From the NCBI GenBank assembly GCA_014529385.2, contig CM043963.1, forward strand, positions 105,185,912 to 105,216,911: 31,000 nt of DNA. Reading direction: 5' to 3'. A model generated the notes under the pieces. It saw only the letters and a program-made list of their open reading frames with translations, ran no database searches and was not told the DNA's origin. Below, one piece after another: positions 10,801-19,954 of the stretch; within the stretch, counting starts at the first letter, position 1, and every line of letters begins with the position of its first letter. Made by a program: the position numbers and the translations under genes. The stretch comes from Adiantum capillus-veneris. Its lineage: Eukaryota > Streptophyta > Polypodiopsida > Polypodiales > Pteridaceae.

Positions 10801-11078
10801 ATGTTGATGTAGACAGCTCATCTCCTAACTACAAGAAAGTTTTCATTCAATATTGGGCACCAAAACATCGGGAAAAAAATCCCACAATCCAAGAACAATA
10901 TGAGAATTGTTGGAAAAAGAATTGGTGCTGCAATCTTGCTGACCCAAAGCGTTGGGAGTGTGTTGATGGAGTTGTGTGGTCATGGACTCCAAGGGGTGGA
11001 AGACTTGCAGAAGCAATTAAAATCCCATCCAATGTTGTGGAGAAAGCACAAGCTAGCTTAATAGGAGAAATTGGATAG
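7896..11078 (+). pseudogene. putative DNA transposase: two Tnp1/En-Spm-like domains, DUF7869-like core, C-terminal domain; frame-broken
   Basis: Five overlapping open stretches in changing frames read as one protein of about 1,050 residues. N-terminus (7896-8190): VATQKVSLGSV ... IPFPTMDALTVGDDF, resembling Tnp1/En-Spm-like (DUF8039-type) domains. A second similar copy follows (about 8245-8460, VVAEGVVMYVCPF ... CWPIKRV). The middle part (about 8720-9390) holds a DNA-binding-like region and a Cys pair (CVVC). The DUF7869-like core has IIHDKMDQKQTAIPR (about 9424), LDNCAGGNENRYLFAYL (about 9896) and VGHTHEDIDAMFSRF (about 10000). These acidic/His motifs suggest an RNase H-like nuclease fold, which is inference. 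The C-terminus (KGDFVLVRPADPEYRIWLG, about 10732) looks like a small binding domain. Breaks: frameshifts near 8190, 8700-8820, 9650-9780 and 10430; stops near 8944, TAG at 9388-9390 and at 9640-9642. A TTGCAG acceptor just before the ATG means an upstream exon is possible. Confidence 0.72.
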
Positions 11079-11092
11079 CATTTCATTTTCAT

Positions 11093-11646
11093 ATTGTTTT
11101 TTTCTTGCTATCCGTGTTTATGTATGTTTTATAAAGTATCAATTAACACCAATATGGAAATAAATTTTTGGATGGGACAAAAAAGATGTTTCTCAACACC
11201 ACCATTTTCTTGAGAATATATCTCTTTGTCTAACGTAACACAAGTCCTCAAGACAAGTCCCATTATAAATGAAATTTTCCCAAATAAAATGGGAAATAGG
11301 AATCCATAGGCATTGAAATCAGTCCCAAAGATGTGGAGTTTTCCCATTTTATCTACAAGAGTGTTATATATAAATATTTAGAAAATACTATGTTGAGAAG
11401 TTAGTATTTTTTGACTATAATTTAAAGAAACAGCTAGCAGATTAGTTCAAAAATTAATCATAAAATTCTTATGGCTAAACTAAGGTGTAAAGAGTTATGA
11501 GAACGATATTAAACCACAAGAATCTTCTATAATCAATTAGAATACCCCAAGGTCTAGAAATTAGGAAGTATGCTATAGAATGGTAAAAATCAAGTTTTGA
11601 ATAATTTACCTAATAATTAGACGTTCTTTTTGTAAGGATAGAAGCC
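11093..11646. other. AT-rich spacer after the transposase-like gene
   Basis: No ORF of note and no repeat recognised. It separates two plus-strand coding regions that may belong to one element. Confidence 0.4.
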
Positions 11647-12610
11647 ATGGCTCCCAAGAGGACCCCGTGCAAACCAACCCACTGAAGAAGAGGATAATAT
11701 TACAAAGAGGGCCAAGGCCTCACACAATGATTTGATGAGGTCGGACCAAGCGATAGGTCTATGGACGAGAGTATTTGGGCCCCAGAGGTGCATCAGTTAC
11801 TTGACCAGTCCAGGTGGGTCTTCATTATAATTTAAGTTATAAGTAATTCAAATTTTTTTAAGTAATAAAAATGCATATGTTAAAGAGTGGATAAGGATTT
11901 AAGAAAGGATCAAATTGAATGACAATTGAAAGGGTATCTTTCAAGAAACCAACATGCAATTGTTTGTAATTTAGGAAAGAATTGATCCAGGAAAGAAATG
12001 GTTGATCATCCTTAAGACAGGTTGTCTCAAGACACCTCTGATTCCTTGAAATATTTTCACTTCAGGTGATGAGTAATGATGGCTTTCAGCCACGAATGAG
12101 TCGGTTATCCCCAGGTACGAGGAGTTTTTTACCCATACATGTATATGCTTATTTATATATCTTAGGATATCGTTTCTATTCTAGGGGAACCGGCCAATTT
12201 TATGGCAACTATTTTTGGTGTATGGGCATCCCGAACTTTGGGTGATGCTTTTCCACCCTGGACTATGGATAAGGAAGGGTGCCATTTTTCACCCATGTAT
12301 AGGTGTGCTTGAGATAAGTTGATTACGGGTCAGACTTTTCAAGGAATATTATAAGTGATCGTACCTTGTCTTAAATCTAAAGATGCTTGTTTGCTAAAGT
12401 GTGTTTTTTGGTACTGATTTCAATACATGTCTTAATGAATTATTATGCTGGAAAGATATTAAGAATCACTATGCTAGAAAGATAAAATGAATTATTATTT
12501 TAGATGTTGAAAGAAAGTGGTAGTAATAAAAAAAGCATGTGTGAGTGCAGGGTGGTAAGTGGGGAACGACTAAGGTTGTCAATCATGAATGGGTGGACCT
12601 GATTGGTCAG
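11647..12610 (+). pseudogene. exon-like fragments of a second plus-strand gene
   Basis: ATG 11647 sits in a good plant context (GCCATGGCTCC) and begins MAPKRTPCKP. Reading then needs two frame changes to keep protein-like sequence (PTEEEDNITKRAKASHNDL, then SMDESIWAPEVHQLLDQS), ending at a donor-like CAG|GTGGGT (11813). Further exon-like pieces are about 12066-12114 (MSNDGFQPRMSRLSP, acceptor CTTCAG), about 12187-12305 (NFMATIFGVWASRTLGD) and 12551-12610 (KWGTTKVVNHEWVDLIGQ) between GAGTGCAG and CAG|GTAACT. I do not recognise the family. The position just after the DUF7869-like gene, on the same strand, suggests a second gene of the same transposon; this is inference. Confidence 0.35.
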
Positions 12611-12619
12611 GTAACTATC

Positions 12620-13340
12620 CATTCTTGCGCACTAAAAATGATATAAGACTTTGTCATTGGAAGAGGAGTACACTAGTGGCTGTGCCCTCACTCACGTAGA
12701 GAAAAAAGTGTTGGTTGAGGATACCTTAGCCCATTTGCAGAAGTGATAGGGTCAAAAACGTTTTTGAACTTTTAAGCTTTTGTCCCGCTTTTGCATGCGA
12801 GATATTACTGGACTATTTTCTAGGGTTATAGTCCCAAGCCATTGCTAATGGTATGGTCTATTCCTTTGATTTTTCTTGCTTAGAGAGTCTGGCTTTTATT
12901 AGGCCTAGAGACCTGTCAAGGACCCATCTTGACCTTGTTGTGTCGGCGGGTTGGGGACCTCTCAACAATGCTAGAAAAGTTGATTACAGGTTGGAGCTGA
13001 GAAGCCGTTTGAACATACGTACAATAGAGATCTTTCTTCTCCCCAAAAAATAAGCCTCCCTTTTCACATTAAGGTTATTGACTTTTATACCAGCTTTCTA
13101 AATGGCCAATGGCTGGCTCACATGGGCCTTTATAGATATCATTCCAGAATTACAATTCAAGGAATCGACCTGCTACTCTGGAATTAGGATTTACAAACAG
13201 TGTAGCTACACTAGCTCGAAAAAATAACAAAGCACAAATGCGCTGTCTGGCTAAGTGTCCAATTAGGTGGGAATTCCTATATTGAATCCACCAATAAATA
13301 CATTTAACACTACCATTTGTAACTCCACCCCTAAGGGAAA
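12620..13340. other. no gene recognised
   Basis: Mixed-composition sequence without a recognisable domain. The short ORF at 12853-13053 has no family features. Confidence 0.4.
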
Positions 13341-13346
13341 GCTTGT

Positions 13347-13760
13347 TTTTAGTGATGTCACTAGTGCTTAGTCACGAAAGAGATTCAACGTCAGTCTTAT
13401 AACGCTAGTGGACATGGTGATGTGTATATAGCTAGTGGAAGTAGCCAAAAAAACAATCAAAGGCAGGGAGGTCATAGTCACAATTGCAATCGCTCTCAGA
13501 ATCGTAAGTATGCACGTAGCAAGAGTCGTGGACACGACACAAGGAACATTGAGTGCTACGATTGTCACAAGAAAGACACATGAAAACGGATTTCAATTTA
13601 TTGTCGAGAGAGAAGGGTAAAGTCATTGTCGTAAGTTTTGCACCTTGTAAGAGTAGTGTGAAGATAGATGAGCTCAATGTCATTGAGTCTCCACATGTTG
13701 ATATTGTTCTCGACATGCCATATCCGTCAGATGTACTAGTCTTCACTCTGATTTAAGTCG
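13347..13760 (+). pseudogene. Copia-type gag remnant ending in a damaged zinc knuckle
   Basis: Plus-strand reading gives SDVTSA and, after a frameshift near 13368, TKEIQRQSYNASG and a Ser/Gly/Asn/Arg-rich linker (about 13380-13540). A zinc-knuckle core ECYDCHKK follows at about 13550. A second frameshift at about 13578 is needed to continue as HMKTDFNLL, where the fourth ligand Cys is replaced by Phe. The order (end of capsid, basic linker, zinc knuckle) is that of Copia gag. No LTR or pol of this copy is seen; it meets the minus-strand remnant below tail to tail. Confidence 0.6.
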
Positions 13761-13815
13761 AGAGGCATTGTTAGCTCTTGAAGAATGTTATGCGTATATA
13801 TTCTATAAAGACCAA

Positions 13816-14364
13816 TCATACATGGTGTTGACCTTGTTTCTTCTCTAGCCTATTGAAGAAGACTTCAAAGTGACCTAATATTTTGCAAAATACACACTGC
13901 TTTACTTTGCCTTTGGTGATCAAATCCTTCGTAGAAGAGTCAAAATCAATTGTCTTCCTTCTGTCTCCATATAAGAGAGTGGCAATCATCTCTTTGCCAA
14001 CCTTGAGTACTAAAATGATCTCTAAAAACTTATCGTCTTTGATAAGACTGTTCAAAAGAACAACCTTGAGTGCTAAAACAATCTCTACAAGCTTATCGTC
14101 TTTGATAAGATTGTTTAAAAATGCAACCTTCTTATCATCATCATGTGATGCTTTAGATGTAGTAGCTAACGCTTGGAATAGAGGACTTAAGGTCTCAAGA
14201 TGCTTCTTAAGAGTTTTTGACTGATATTGTATATTGTATAATGGTGGTGCAAAGAGAGAAAAAGTGTTTGGCACCAAATATAGCTCCCTTAGGGTGGAGG
14301 TGACCCTTGAGGGCTTGCTTGAGGTGATGGAGAGTTTGCATTCAGGACCTTTTAGCCATGGCAA
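13816..14364 (-). pseudogene. LTR-retroelement gag-like ORF with degenerate zinc knuckle
   Basis: A 182-codon minus-strand ORF lies about 240 bases downstream of the PBS of the LTR at 14620-14817, so it occupies the gag position. It has a Leu/Lys-rich middle in which a block of about 20 residues is repeated (LIKDDKLVEIVLALKV, then LIKDDKFLEIILVLKV; about 14030-14115). It ends with CVFCKILGHFEVFF, a CX2CX4HX4-F knuckle whose last Cys is Phe. The first part aligns with nothing I recognise. It is likely a decayed gag that kept an open frame; that it is functional is unlikely. Confidence 0.5.
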
Positions 14365-14607
14365 TCATCGACACTCAAGATTTGAAAAAAATTCCATGCC
14401 TTCATAAATTCAAGCCATTATAAGGCCTCCTAATTTGAATTTGAGGATGACCTCATCACTTTCATATATCCATATTCCATATTGGAAAAGGAATCCTCCA
14501 ACTCTGGCCGACTAGATAGATGAGTTGTCTCTCACTCCAATAAATTTTTCAATGTACAAGTTTATTGACAATGAAAGTAGGCTTTAGATAATTAAAATAA
14601 GAATATC

Positions 14608-14619
14608 ACTCTGAGACCA
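14608..14619 (-). other. primer binding site of the minus-strand LTR
   Basis: On the minus strand the LTR end CCCAACA is followed directly by TGGTCTCAGAGTG, one base off the usual TGGTATCAGAG initiator-tRNA site at its core. Confidence 0.65.
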
Positions 14620-14817
14620 TGTTGGGATAGAAAAAATTGAGAGAGAGAGAACTTGACTCAAGATAAGAGGGAGCACACAATGAATATAAATTGATGAACC
14701 AAAGAATGTACAATATGGTGGCTTATATAGCCGTAATGAGAATGCAAACGACCCCACTGAGTATCATTATGTTAGTGTACAATGACTTAAATGATTATGT
14801 TAGGTGTAGAGCTAACA
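14620..14817 (-). mobile_element. Copia-type LTR, ~198 bp
   Basis: Minus-strand sequence from TGTTAGCTCTACACC to CCCAACA, with TG/CA ends, an internal TATA-like GGCTATATAAGCC and a PBS immediately downstream. It is a 5' LTR by position. No partner LTR is found in the window. Confidence 0.65.
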
Positions 14818-14884
14818 TGTACAAGAAGATAAAATGGACAAGGAGTTGGTGCCTATGATGCACTATTATGATAATGATTATGAA

Positions 14885-15110
14885 GAGTCATTGTCATTCT
14901 AGCAAGTTATGACTACCGTGTTGGTGGCTCAACCAACCAAATAACCATGGACGAGCAAACTTTAATGTTGATTTCCGAAGAAAATTCAAACCACAAACCC
15001 CCCAAAAGAATGTGAACCCAATAAACAAAAAAACTTTGGGATCTTGTTTTCATTGCGGTGGTGATCATGGATTGAGGAGTTTCCTTTTCAAAAGCCTAAT
15101 TCTTATTGTC
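14885..15110 (+). pseudogene. retroelement gag fragment with CCHC-like knuckle
   Basis: Plus-strand reading gives NNHGRANFNVDFRRKFKPQ, TPQKNVNPINKKTLG and then CFHCGGDHGLR at 15045-15077. A basic Asn-rich linker followed by CFHCGGDH is typical of Ty3-type gag. The next expected Cys is Ser-Phe, and stops follow soon after about 15118. Confidence 0.5.
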
Positions 15111-15805
15111 CTAGAGTGATAAGACATTGTGGCAGATGAAAAATCACCCACCATTGCGGGCTTTGGTGAGGAGAAAATCCTATCTCGTTGAACATCATTA
15201 CAAAAGCCACAAGATCATAGGATTGAACGCCAAGAAACAATGATCAACCATAAACCATAATATCACATATATGCGGAAAAAAACTTTTTACCATTTTTGG
15301 GTGCATGCATAACATGCAAATGAAAGTATTTGACCTCAAACCAATGCATCAATCTCAGCCCCATAATATACACTAACACCTTATCACATCATTTTGCCCA
15401 TACGAGACTCATGCAACAAACAGTAACACAAAAAGAAAGCCACCAATTTATTTCATAATGATTAATATATAATTCTCCTAAATGATTTTCTCATGTTAAA
15501 CTGATCATTTAATATGGGGATTTACCAGGGGAGAAAAAGCTAGAATATTGGTTAAGCTGGTAGACCAGCCACATTAGGGATCCAAAGGGGGGGCCATCTG
15601 CAACAGAGGAATGTGCAACAATGGGCTTCAAAGACCCTAAGGTTCAGCCCATTAAGACTTCCAAAATGCTAAGGTTCCAAAATCCATAGGTTATGTCCAA
15701 TATTCCAACCCAAGGGAAAATTGGATGCTTTATAGTGTGCCAAAAAGTCTTTGCAAGCTCCTACATAGGAGGGGGCGAGCCCTTTTAGTAGGGGATGAGA
15801 GAGAA

Positions 15806-15836
<31 letters not shown>

Positions 15837-16900
15837 TGCAAGACCTTTACACAAAGGGAATAAGGGACACATGTCAGCTCCCTAGCCCAGTTGCCCCCAA
15901 GGTGCACTCAAATCCTGCTGGATGGCCATAGAGGTGGACCAATGAGAATTAGGCTAGAGTAAATCTAGTTTAATTCATTTAAAAACACTTAATAAAAGAA
16001 CCAATAAGAATTATACTCTCTAGAAGACTATTGGACAGTCTCCCAAGGGGTCCAATGGGCATTCAACAGCCCAATGGATTGCCTGATGCCTATTGGCCAG
16101 AAGACAAAGGGGTCCAATGAGAGTTTAATTGCATTAATTAATTACCTGAAGCTCTCACAAAAGGGGAAAGGGGAACACATGTCACAAGGCTATCACTTAT
16201 GCTTCTCAATTTTCATTGGCTAAGCTTTGCAGGGTCCAATGGGGTGCCAACATGAGTAAATTGCAAGGGGGGTCGACCAAGAGAGAGAGGGGACTGATTT
16301 TGGCAAGGTATTATCACACACACACTCACACAATCTCATGTGTGAAGCAAAGAAGACTCTCTCTCTTTCTCAAGCTTTAATGGAAAGCTCATCACCTACT
16401 CCAAGCTTGTGAGAAGGGAGGCCTACACCAACAGCTCTTTGCTTTGTGATGCAAATCCAACCAAGAGCCAAGCTTCAATGCATGCTCATCTCCTCTCCCA
16501 TGATAATTACTAAGCTAAGCTAAGCTATTATGAGTGATTAAGTGAGGAAATATAATTCTTTCTCATAAGACTACTCCTTCTTCCTCTCAATCTACTCTCA
16601 TACCCTGTTAGCTCTCACCATCTTCAAAGTTGTGTGAGGTCTTGGGTTTGAGACCGCGAGGGAATTGATGTTGTGTTTAATAAGTGTTTGCTTAGTGCTT
16701 GAAGCTTCCATCTTCATTGCACTAGCTAGTTATTGAAGGAACACAAAGATTTGTATTGTAAATTGTCTCCCTTGATGGGGGAGACCTATGATACAAAGCC
16801 TTTTGGAGGGGGGACCAGCTCCATGTAAATCCGATCCTCAACTGTTGTCATTAGCTTAATTTCTCTCTTTTTTGAAGTATTGTTCATGCCTATCTAACTA
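15111..16900. other. long stretch without genes; (CA)n microsatellite
   Basis: No supportable ORF. A (CA)14 microsatellite lies at 15806-15833. CT-rich and CACA-rich patches occur at 16310-16370. The sequence could be LTR or untranslated region of a decayed large retroelement, since gag scraps flank it on the left and an integrase scrap on the right, but no LTR ends were found. Confidence 0.4.
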
Positions 16901-16906
16901 GGTGTT

Positions 16907-17068
16907 ATGCTTTTTGTTGCTCTCTCCATCCAAGCACTCTTGCTATGCTCATTAGGAATCTATTCTAATGAAATGCTCACTATGTCTATGCTTTTTGTTG
17001 CTCTCTCCATCCAAGCACTCTTGCGATGCTCATTAGGAATCTATTCTAATGAAATGCTCACTATGTCT
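16907..17068. repeat. 81-bp tandem duplication
   Basis: Two copies of an 81-bp unit (16907-16987 and 16988-17068) differ at one visible base (TTGCTATGC versus TTGCGATGC). The near-identity points to a recent duplication. Confidence 0.95.
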
Positions 17069-17179
17069 ATGCTATTTTCCGCTACACACAAGTTACTAGG
17101 CCATTAAATGTTACATTTATATTCGCCTGCAGTGTTCGGGTTGCCTAACCATATATCTCCATATAAGTATATGGACATC

Positions 17180-17400
17180 AAACACTTGAAATCAACTCTG
17201 TCTATTTTTCAGCCATAAGCTTGAAATTTTAAAAGAGAGTAAATATCTCATTGTTCTCTTTCATAAACTACACCCGTATCTTCCTTGTATGATCATCAAT
17301 GAAGATAACATAAAACCTGTATCCATCCGTAGATTCAATCTTCACAGCCTACAAGATTCCACACATCAGATGCACTAAAGGTATTTGAAAAGTACACAAC
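17180..17400 (-). pseudogene. Copia integrase scrap
   Basis: Minus-strand translation across one stop gives an integrase-like DVCG, then ESTDGYRFYVIFIDDHTRK, then MKENNEIF. This is the region around the first catalytic Asp of Copia integrase and its FIDDxTRK signature. Stops interrupt both ends, and no further pol sequence is recognisable around it. Confidence 0.6.
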
Positions 17401-17404
17401 TATC

Positions 17405-17877
17405 TTGTGTGCGGTTGAAGGGGCCGTAGGAACTAGAAACAAAAATAGGCCACTCTCGGTGGAAGGGCATGGCTCACCCAAAATATTCTTCTAATTAGAG
17501 GAAAAAGATCATTTTAAAATTATCTTGATTTTTAGTTAATTTTTGGAAAATTTGCAAGTATTTACCCTAAAACTTGTAAAATTTTATTGATTTTCTTCAA
17601 GACGAGCTTGAAAACTAGCTGATATTTTTCAATTAGCCAGTTAAGAATACATGAAATCCCGTATTTTGTAAACAATAAAAGGACCGATTGTGGGTCCGAA
17701 TTCTCTCTTTAAGGGCGCATCCGCACCATTAGGGTTGAACCCCGGTCTGCATACGTCAGCGAACGAAGCCCTCCTTTCTCAACTTCACCAAAATTGGAAG
17801 AGTTGGGAAACCCCTTGCGATACCCCCTTGCTGCGTTTACAGTGCTGATGAGAACTCCCCATCATGCGAATCTGCTC
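17405..17877. other. no gene recognised
   Basis: AT-rich up to about 17660, then a more balanced stretch up to the first MITE. No domain, LTR or tandem repeat seen. Confidence 0.4.
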
Positions 17878-17880
17878 TAA

Positions 17881-18147
17881 GGGTGGGTTCAGACTAGGCG
17901 GCGGAAGAAAAATGGAAAGGGGCGTCGATCCTCCATGGCAAAATTTAAGTGGTTGGAGTTTGAGGTACTCTTCCGCCAGGCCCTCCATTTTTCTTCCGAC
18001 CCCCCCCCCCCCCCCCCCCCCCCCCCCTCGGAAGAGTTGATGGCCTCTCTCAGCCCCCTTCACTTTTCCTCCTCCACACTGTTCACACTAGGCGGCGGAA
18101 GATTTTGGAAAGCTTGTTTCTTCCGCCGGTTCAGTCTGAACCCAGCC
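17881..18147. mobile_element. Tourist/Harbinger-like MITE 1, 267 bp
   Basis: The left terminus GGGTGGGTTCAGACT and the reverse complement of the right terminus (GGCTGGGTTCAGACT) match at 14 of 15 bases, and similarity continues into GGCGGAAGAAA. TAA flanks both sides (17878-17880 and 18148-18150), the 3-bp target duplication of PIF/Harbinger elements. The terminal motif CACTAGGCGGCGGAAGA recurs inside at about 18086, and a 28-C run lies at 18000-18027. It is non-coding and must have depended on a transposase elsewhere. Confidence 0.75.
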
Positions 18148-18150
18148 TAA

Positions 18151-18520
18151 GGCCTGTGTCACACATGGTCAGCGGCCATGTGTGAGTTGGCATTCTTTGG
18201 GCGGAGACCTTTTTGTAGCAAAAAACATTGTCCACCAGAGTTGGTCACACCACACGGACGCTAGCCAGTTTTTTTGATATGAAAAGTACACGATTGCAGG
18301 CTTGCAGCCAATTAGCGTGCGAAGAACTTCCTTGGGCGGGGGTTGCCCGGCTTGGGGGGTTCGCCCACATTTTAGACGATCCTGGCCTTGACTTGGCAGC
18401 CAGCTCAGACAGCGAGGCTTCGTCCGGGCGCTTCGTCTGACGCTGATCGAGAGCAACAATTCCTCTTATTGGGCCACAGCAGAGCAGGTGGTTGTCCTCC
18501 GCCCCCGTCTGACATAGGCC
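18151..18520. mobile_element. Harbinger-like MITE 2, 370 bp, abutting MITE 1
   Basis: The left terminus GGCCTGTGTCACAC matches the inverted right terminus GGCCTATGTCAGAC at 12 of 14 bases. TAA precedes it (18148-18150, shared with MITE 1) and follows it (18521-18523). Near the left end a perfect 9-bp hairpin stem CACACATGG/CCATGTGTG encloses a 7-base loop (18160-18184). Non-coding. Confidence 0.72.
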
Positions 18521-18523
18521 TAA

Positions 18524-18831
18524 GTGTGACAATATCTACCGAGTTGAACTGAATAGTACGTACTACGAAGACGATGGTTGGAACAGCTTAAATAACGTCA
18601 AGGCTGGAAAGGTCTCGGCGTGAGTCACACCCGTCTTGAATTTGTGTAAAGAGACACAGTTCTCTTCAATTTTTTTATAAAGGGTATGACCTGGTCGCTG
18701 TGGAAAATTGAGGGCAGAAAGGCTTATCTTGAGAGATGACGCAAAACAGCTTTAACGAAGGAGCACGCTTGGGACGCCAAGATTTTTCTATATCAGCCAC
18801 TTTACTGACAAGCTAGCTGGAGGAGGCTGGG

Positions 18832-18865
<34 letters not shown>

Positions 18866-19019
18866 CCAAGATTGCCGATGAGCTAGCTGGCCTGCTGGAG
18901 GTGCAAGTGTGTGTGTGGGGGGAGAGAGAGAGTGACAAGCTAGCTTGAAGTTGGGAGGTGCAAGCGTGTGTGTGTGTGTGTTTGGAGAGAGAGGATCTGG
19001 TGATTCTGGTTCTTGGAGT

Positions 19020-19066
<47 letters not shown>

Positions 19067-19107
19067 TCTTGTTATTTGTGAGTGGACTTGCAAGGGTGTG
19101 GAGAGAC

Positions 19108-19154
<47 letters not shown>

Positions 19155-19186
19155 ACGTCTGCACAGAAAAAGAGAGGAGAGGCGCA
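18524..19186 (+). promoter_or_regulatory. upstream region and GA-rich leader of the transporter gene
   Basis: A TATAAAG motif lies at about 18676. Four (GA)n/(AG)n tracts occupy 18834-18862, 18922-18932, 19023-19062 and 19114-19152, with GT tracts at 18907-18916 and 18965-18981. GA-rich leaders and GAGA-type elements are common near plant start sites; here the tracts probably lie in promoter and 5' UTR. They create long low-complexity ORFs on both strands that are not genes. Confidence 0.5.
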
Positions 19187-19807
19187 ATGAACAAAATAGG
19201 GAACCCAGGGCCCCTGGGGCTGTGCGGATTCGCGCTGACGACCTTCGTGCTGTCTTGCTACAACGCAGGAATTTTCGGGATGAGCGAGTCCAGTCCGGTG
19301 AACGTGGTGGTGGGGGCAGCGGTCTTCTACGGTGGCTTGGCGCAGGGACTGGCGGGCATGTGGGAATTCGTGGCTGGGAACACCTTCGGTGCCACCGCCT
19401 TCACCAGCTACGCTGCCTTCTGGCTCTCCTACGCCGCCATCCTCATCCCCTGGTTCGGCGTCGGCAACGCATACGCTTCCTCCCCCCACCTCCCGCAAGC
19501 CCTCGCCATCTTCCTCCTGGCCTGGACCATCTTCACCGTCATGCTTCTCGTCGCCTCCCTCCGCACCACCCTCGGCCTCGTCACCCTCTTCGCCTTTCTC
19601 TCCCTCACTTTCCTGCTTCTCACCATCGCCGAGTACAAGAGCAACCTTCGCATCAAGCGCGCCGGCGGCTTCTTCGGGGTCTTCACCGCGGCCATTGCCT
19701 GGTACAATGCCCTCTCCGGCCTGCTCGACGCCCACGACCCGCCCCTCATCTCGCTCCCCGTCGGGAAGATCCGCTCCTCCTCCTCTCCTGTTGACTCCTT
19801 GAACTGA
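19187..19807 (+). CDS. GPR1/FUN34/YaaH (SatP-type) acetate/succinate transporter
   Basis: The family moves acetate, and in some members succinate or ammonium, across the plasma membrane, usually with protons. The protein has 206 residues, close to bacterial SatP (about 188), and lacks the long N-terminal tail of fungal members. It carries the family signature NPGPLGL at residues 6-12 (usually NPAPLGL), FYGGLAQGLAG at 47-57 and GNTFGATAFTSY at 64-75. About six hydrophobic segments are visible (roughly 9-30, 37-60, 69-93, 104-123, 128-148, 160-180), and the C-terminus keeps the ISLPVG element. ATG 19187 is chosen because it places the signature six residues from the start; an in-frame ATG at 19082 would add a GA-repeat-encoded Arg/Glu tail. 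The gene is intronless and GC-rich with strong C bias at third positions, unlike its AT-rich surroundings. No breaks are seen. Confidence 0.92.
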   Translation: MNKIGNPGPLGLCGFALTTFVLSCYNAGIFGMSESSPVNVVVGAAVFYGGLAQGLAGMWEFVAGNTFGATAFTSYAAFWLSYAAILIPWFGVGNAYASSPHLPQALAIFLLAWTIFTVMLLVASLRTTLGLVTLFAFLSLTFLLLTIAEYKSNLRIKRAGGFFGVFTAAIAWYNALSGLLDAHDPPLISLPVGKIRSSSSPVDSLN

Positions 19808-19951
19808 GCTACCTCACCCATCCACCATGGGATTCACCTCTGCATCAAAGGATCCACAGGCTTCTTCTTCTGCGGCTGAGATACCCATTTTTATTCTCTT
19901 TATGGGATTTGGTTCCTTAATGATTTGTCAATCTCACTTTTATTGCTTGTA
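19808..19951 (+). other. 3' flank of the transporter gene
   Basis: Follows the TGA at 19805-19807. No canonical AATAAA is seen; a T-rich stretch at 19888-19950 may hold non-canonical processing signals. Confidence 0.3.
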
Positions 19952-19954
19952 TTA

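Noticed and set aside
19082-19186. N-terminal extension of the transporter from ATG 19082
   Set aside because: The extension is an Arg/Glu run encoded by a GA microsatellite, and the family signature fits a start at 19187.
18788-19735. 315-codon minus-strand ORF antisense to the transporter gene
   Set aside because: It is the complement of a GC-rich coding region plus GA microsatellites (Ser/Leu repeats). It has no domain, while the opposite strand encodes a clear transporter.
19222-19802. 190- and 156-codon plus-strand ORFs overlapping the transporter
   Set aside because: These are frame shadows of a GC-rich gene (Pro/Ser/Arg-rich, no motifs).
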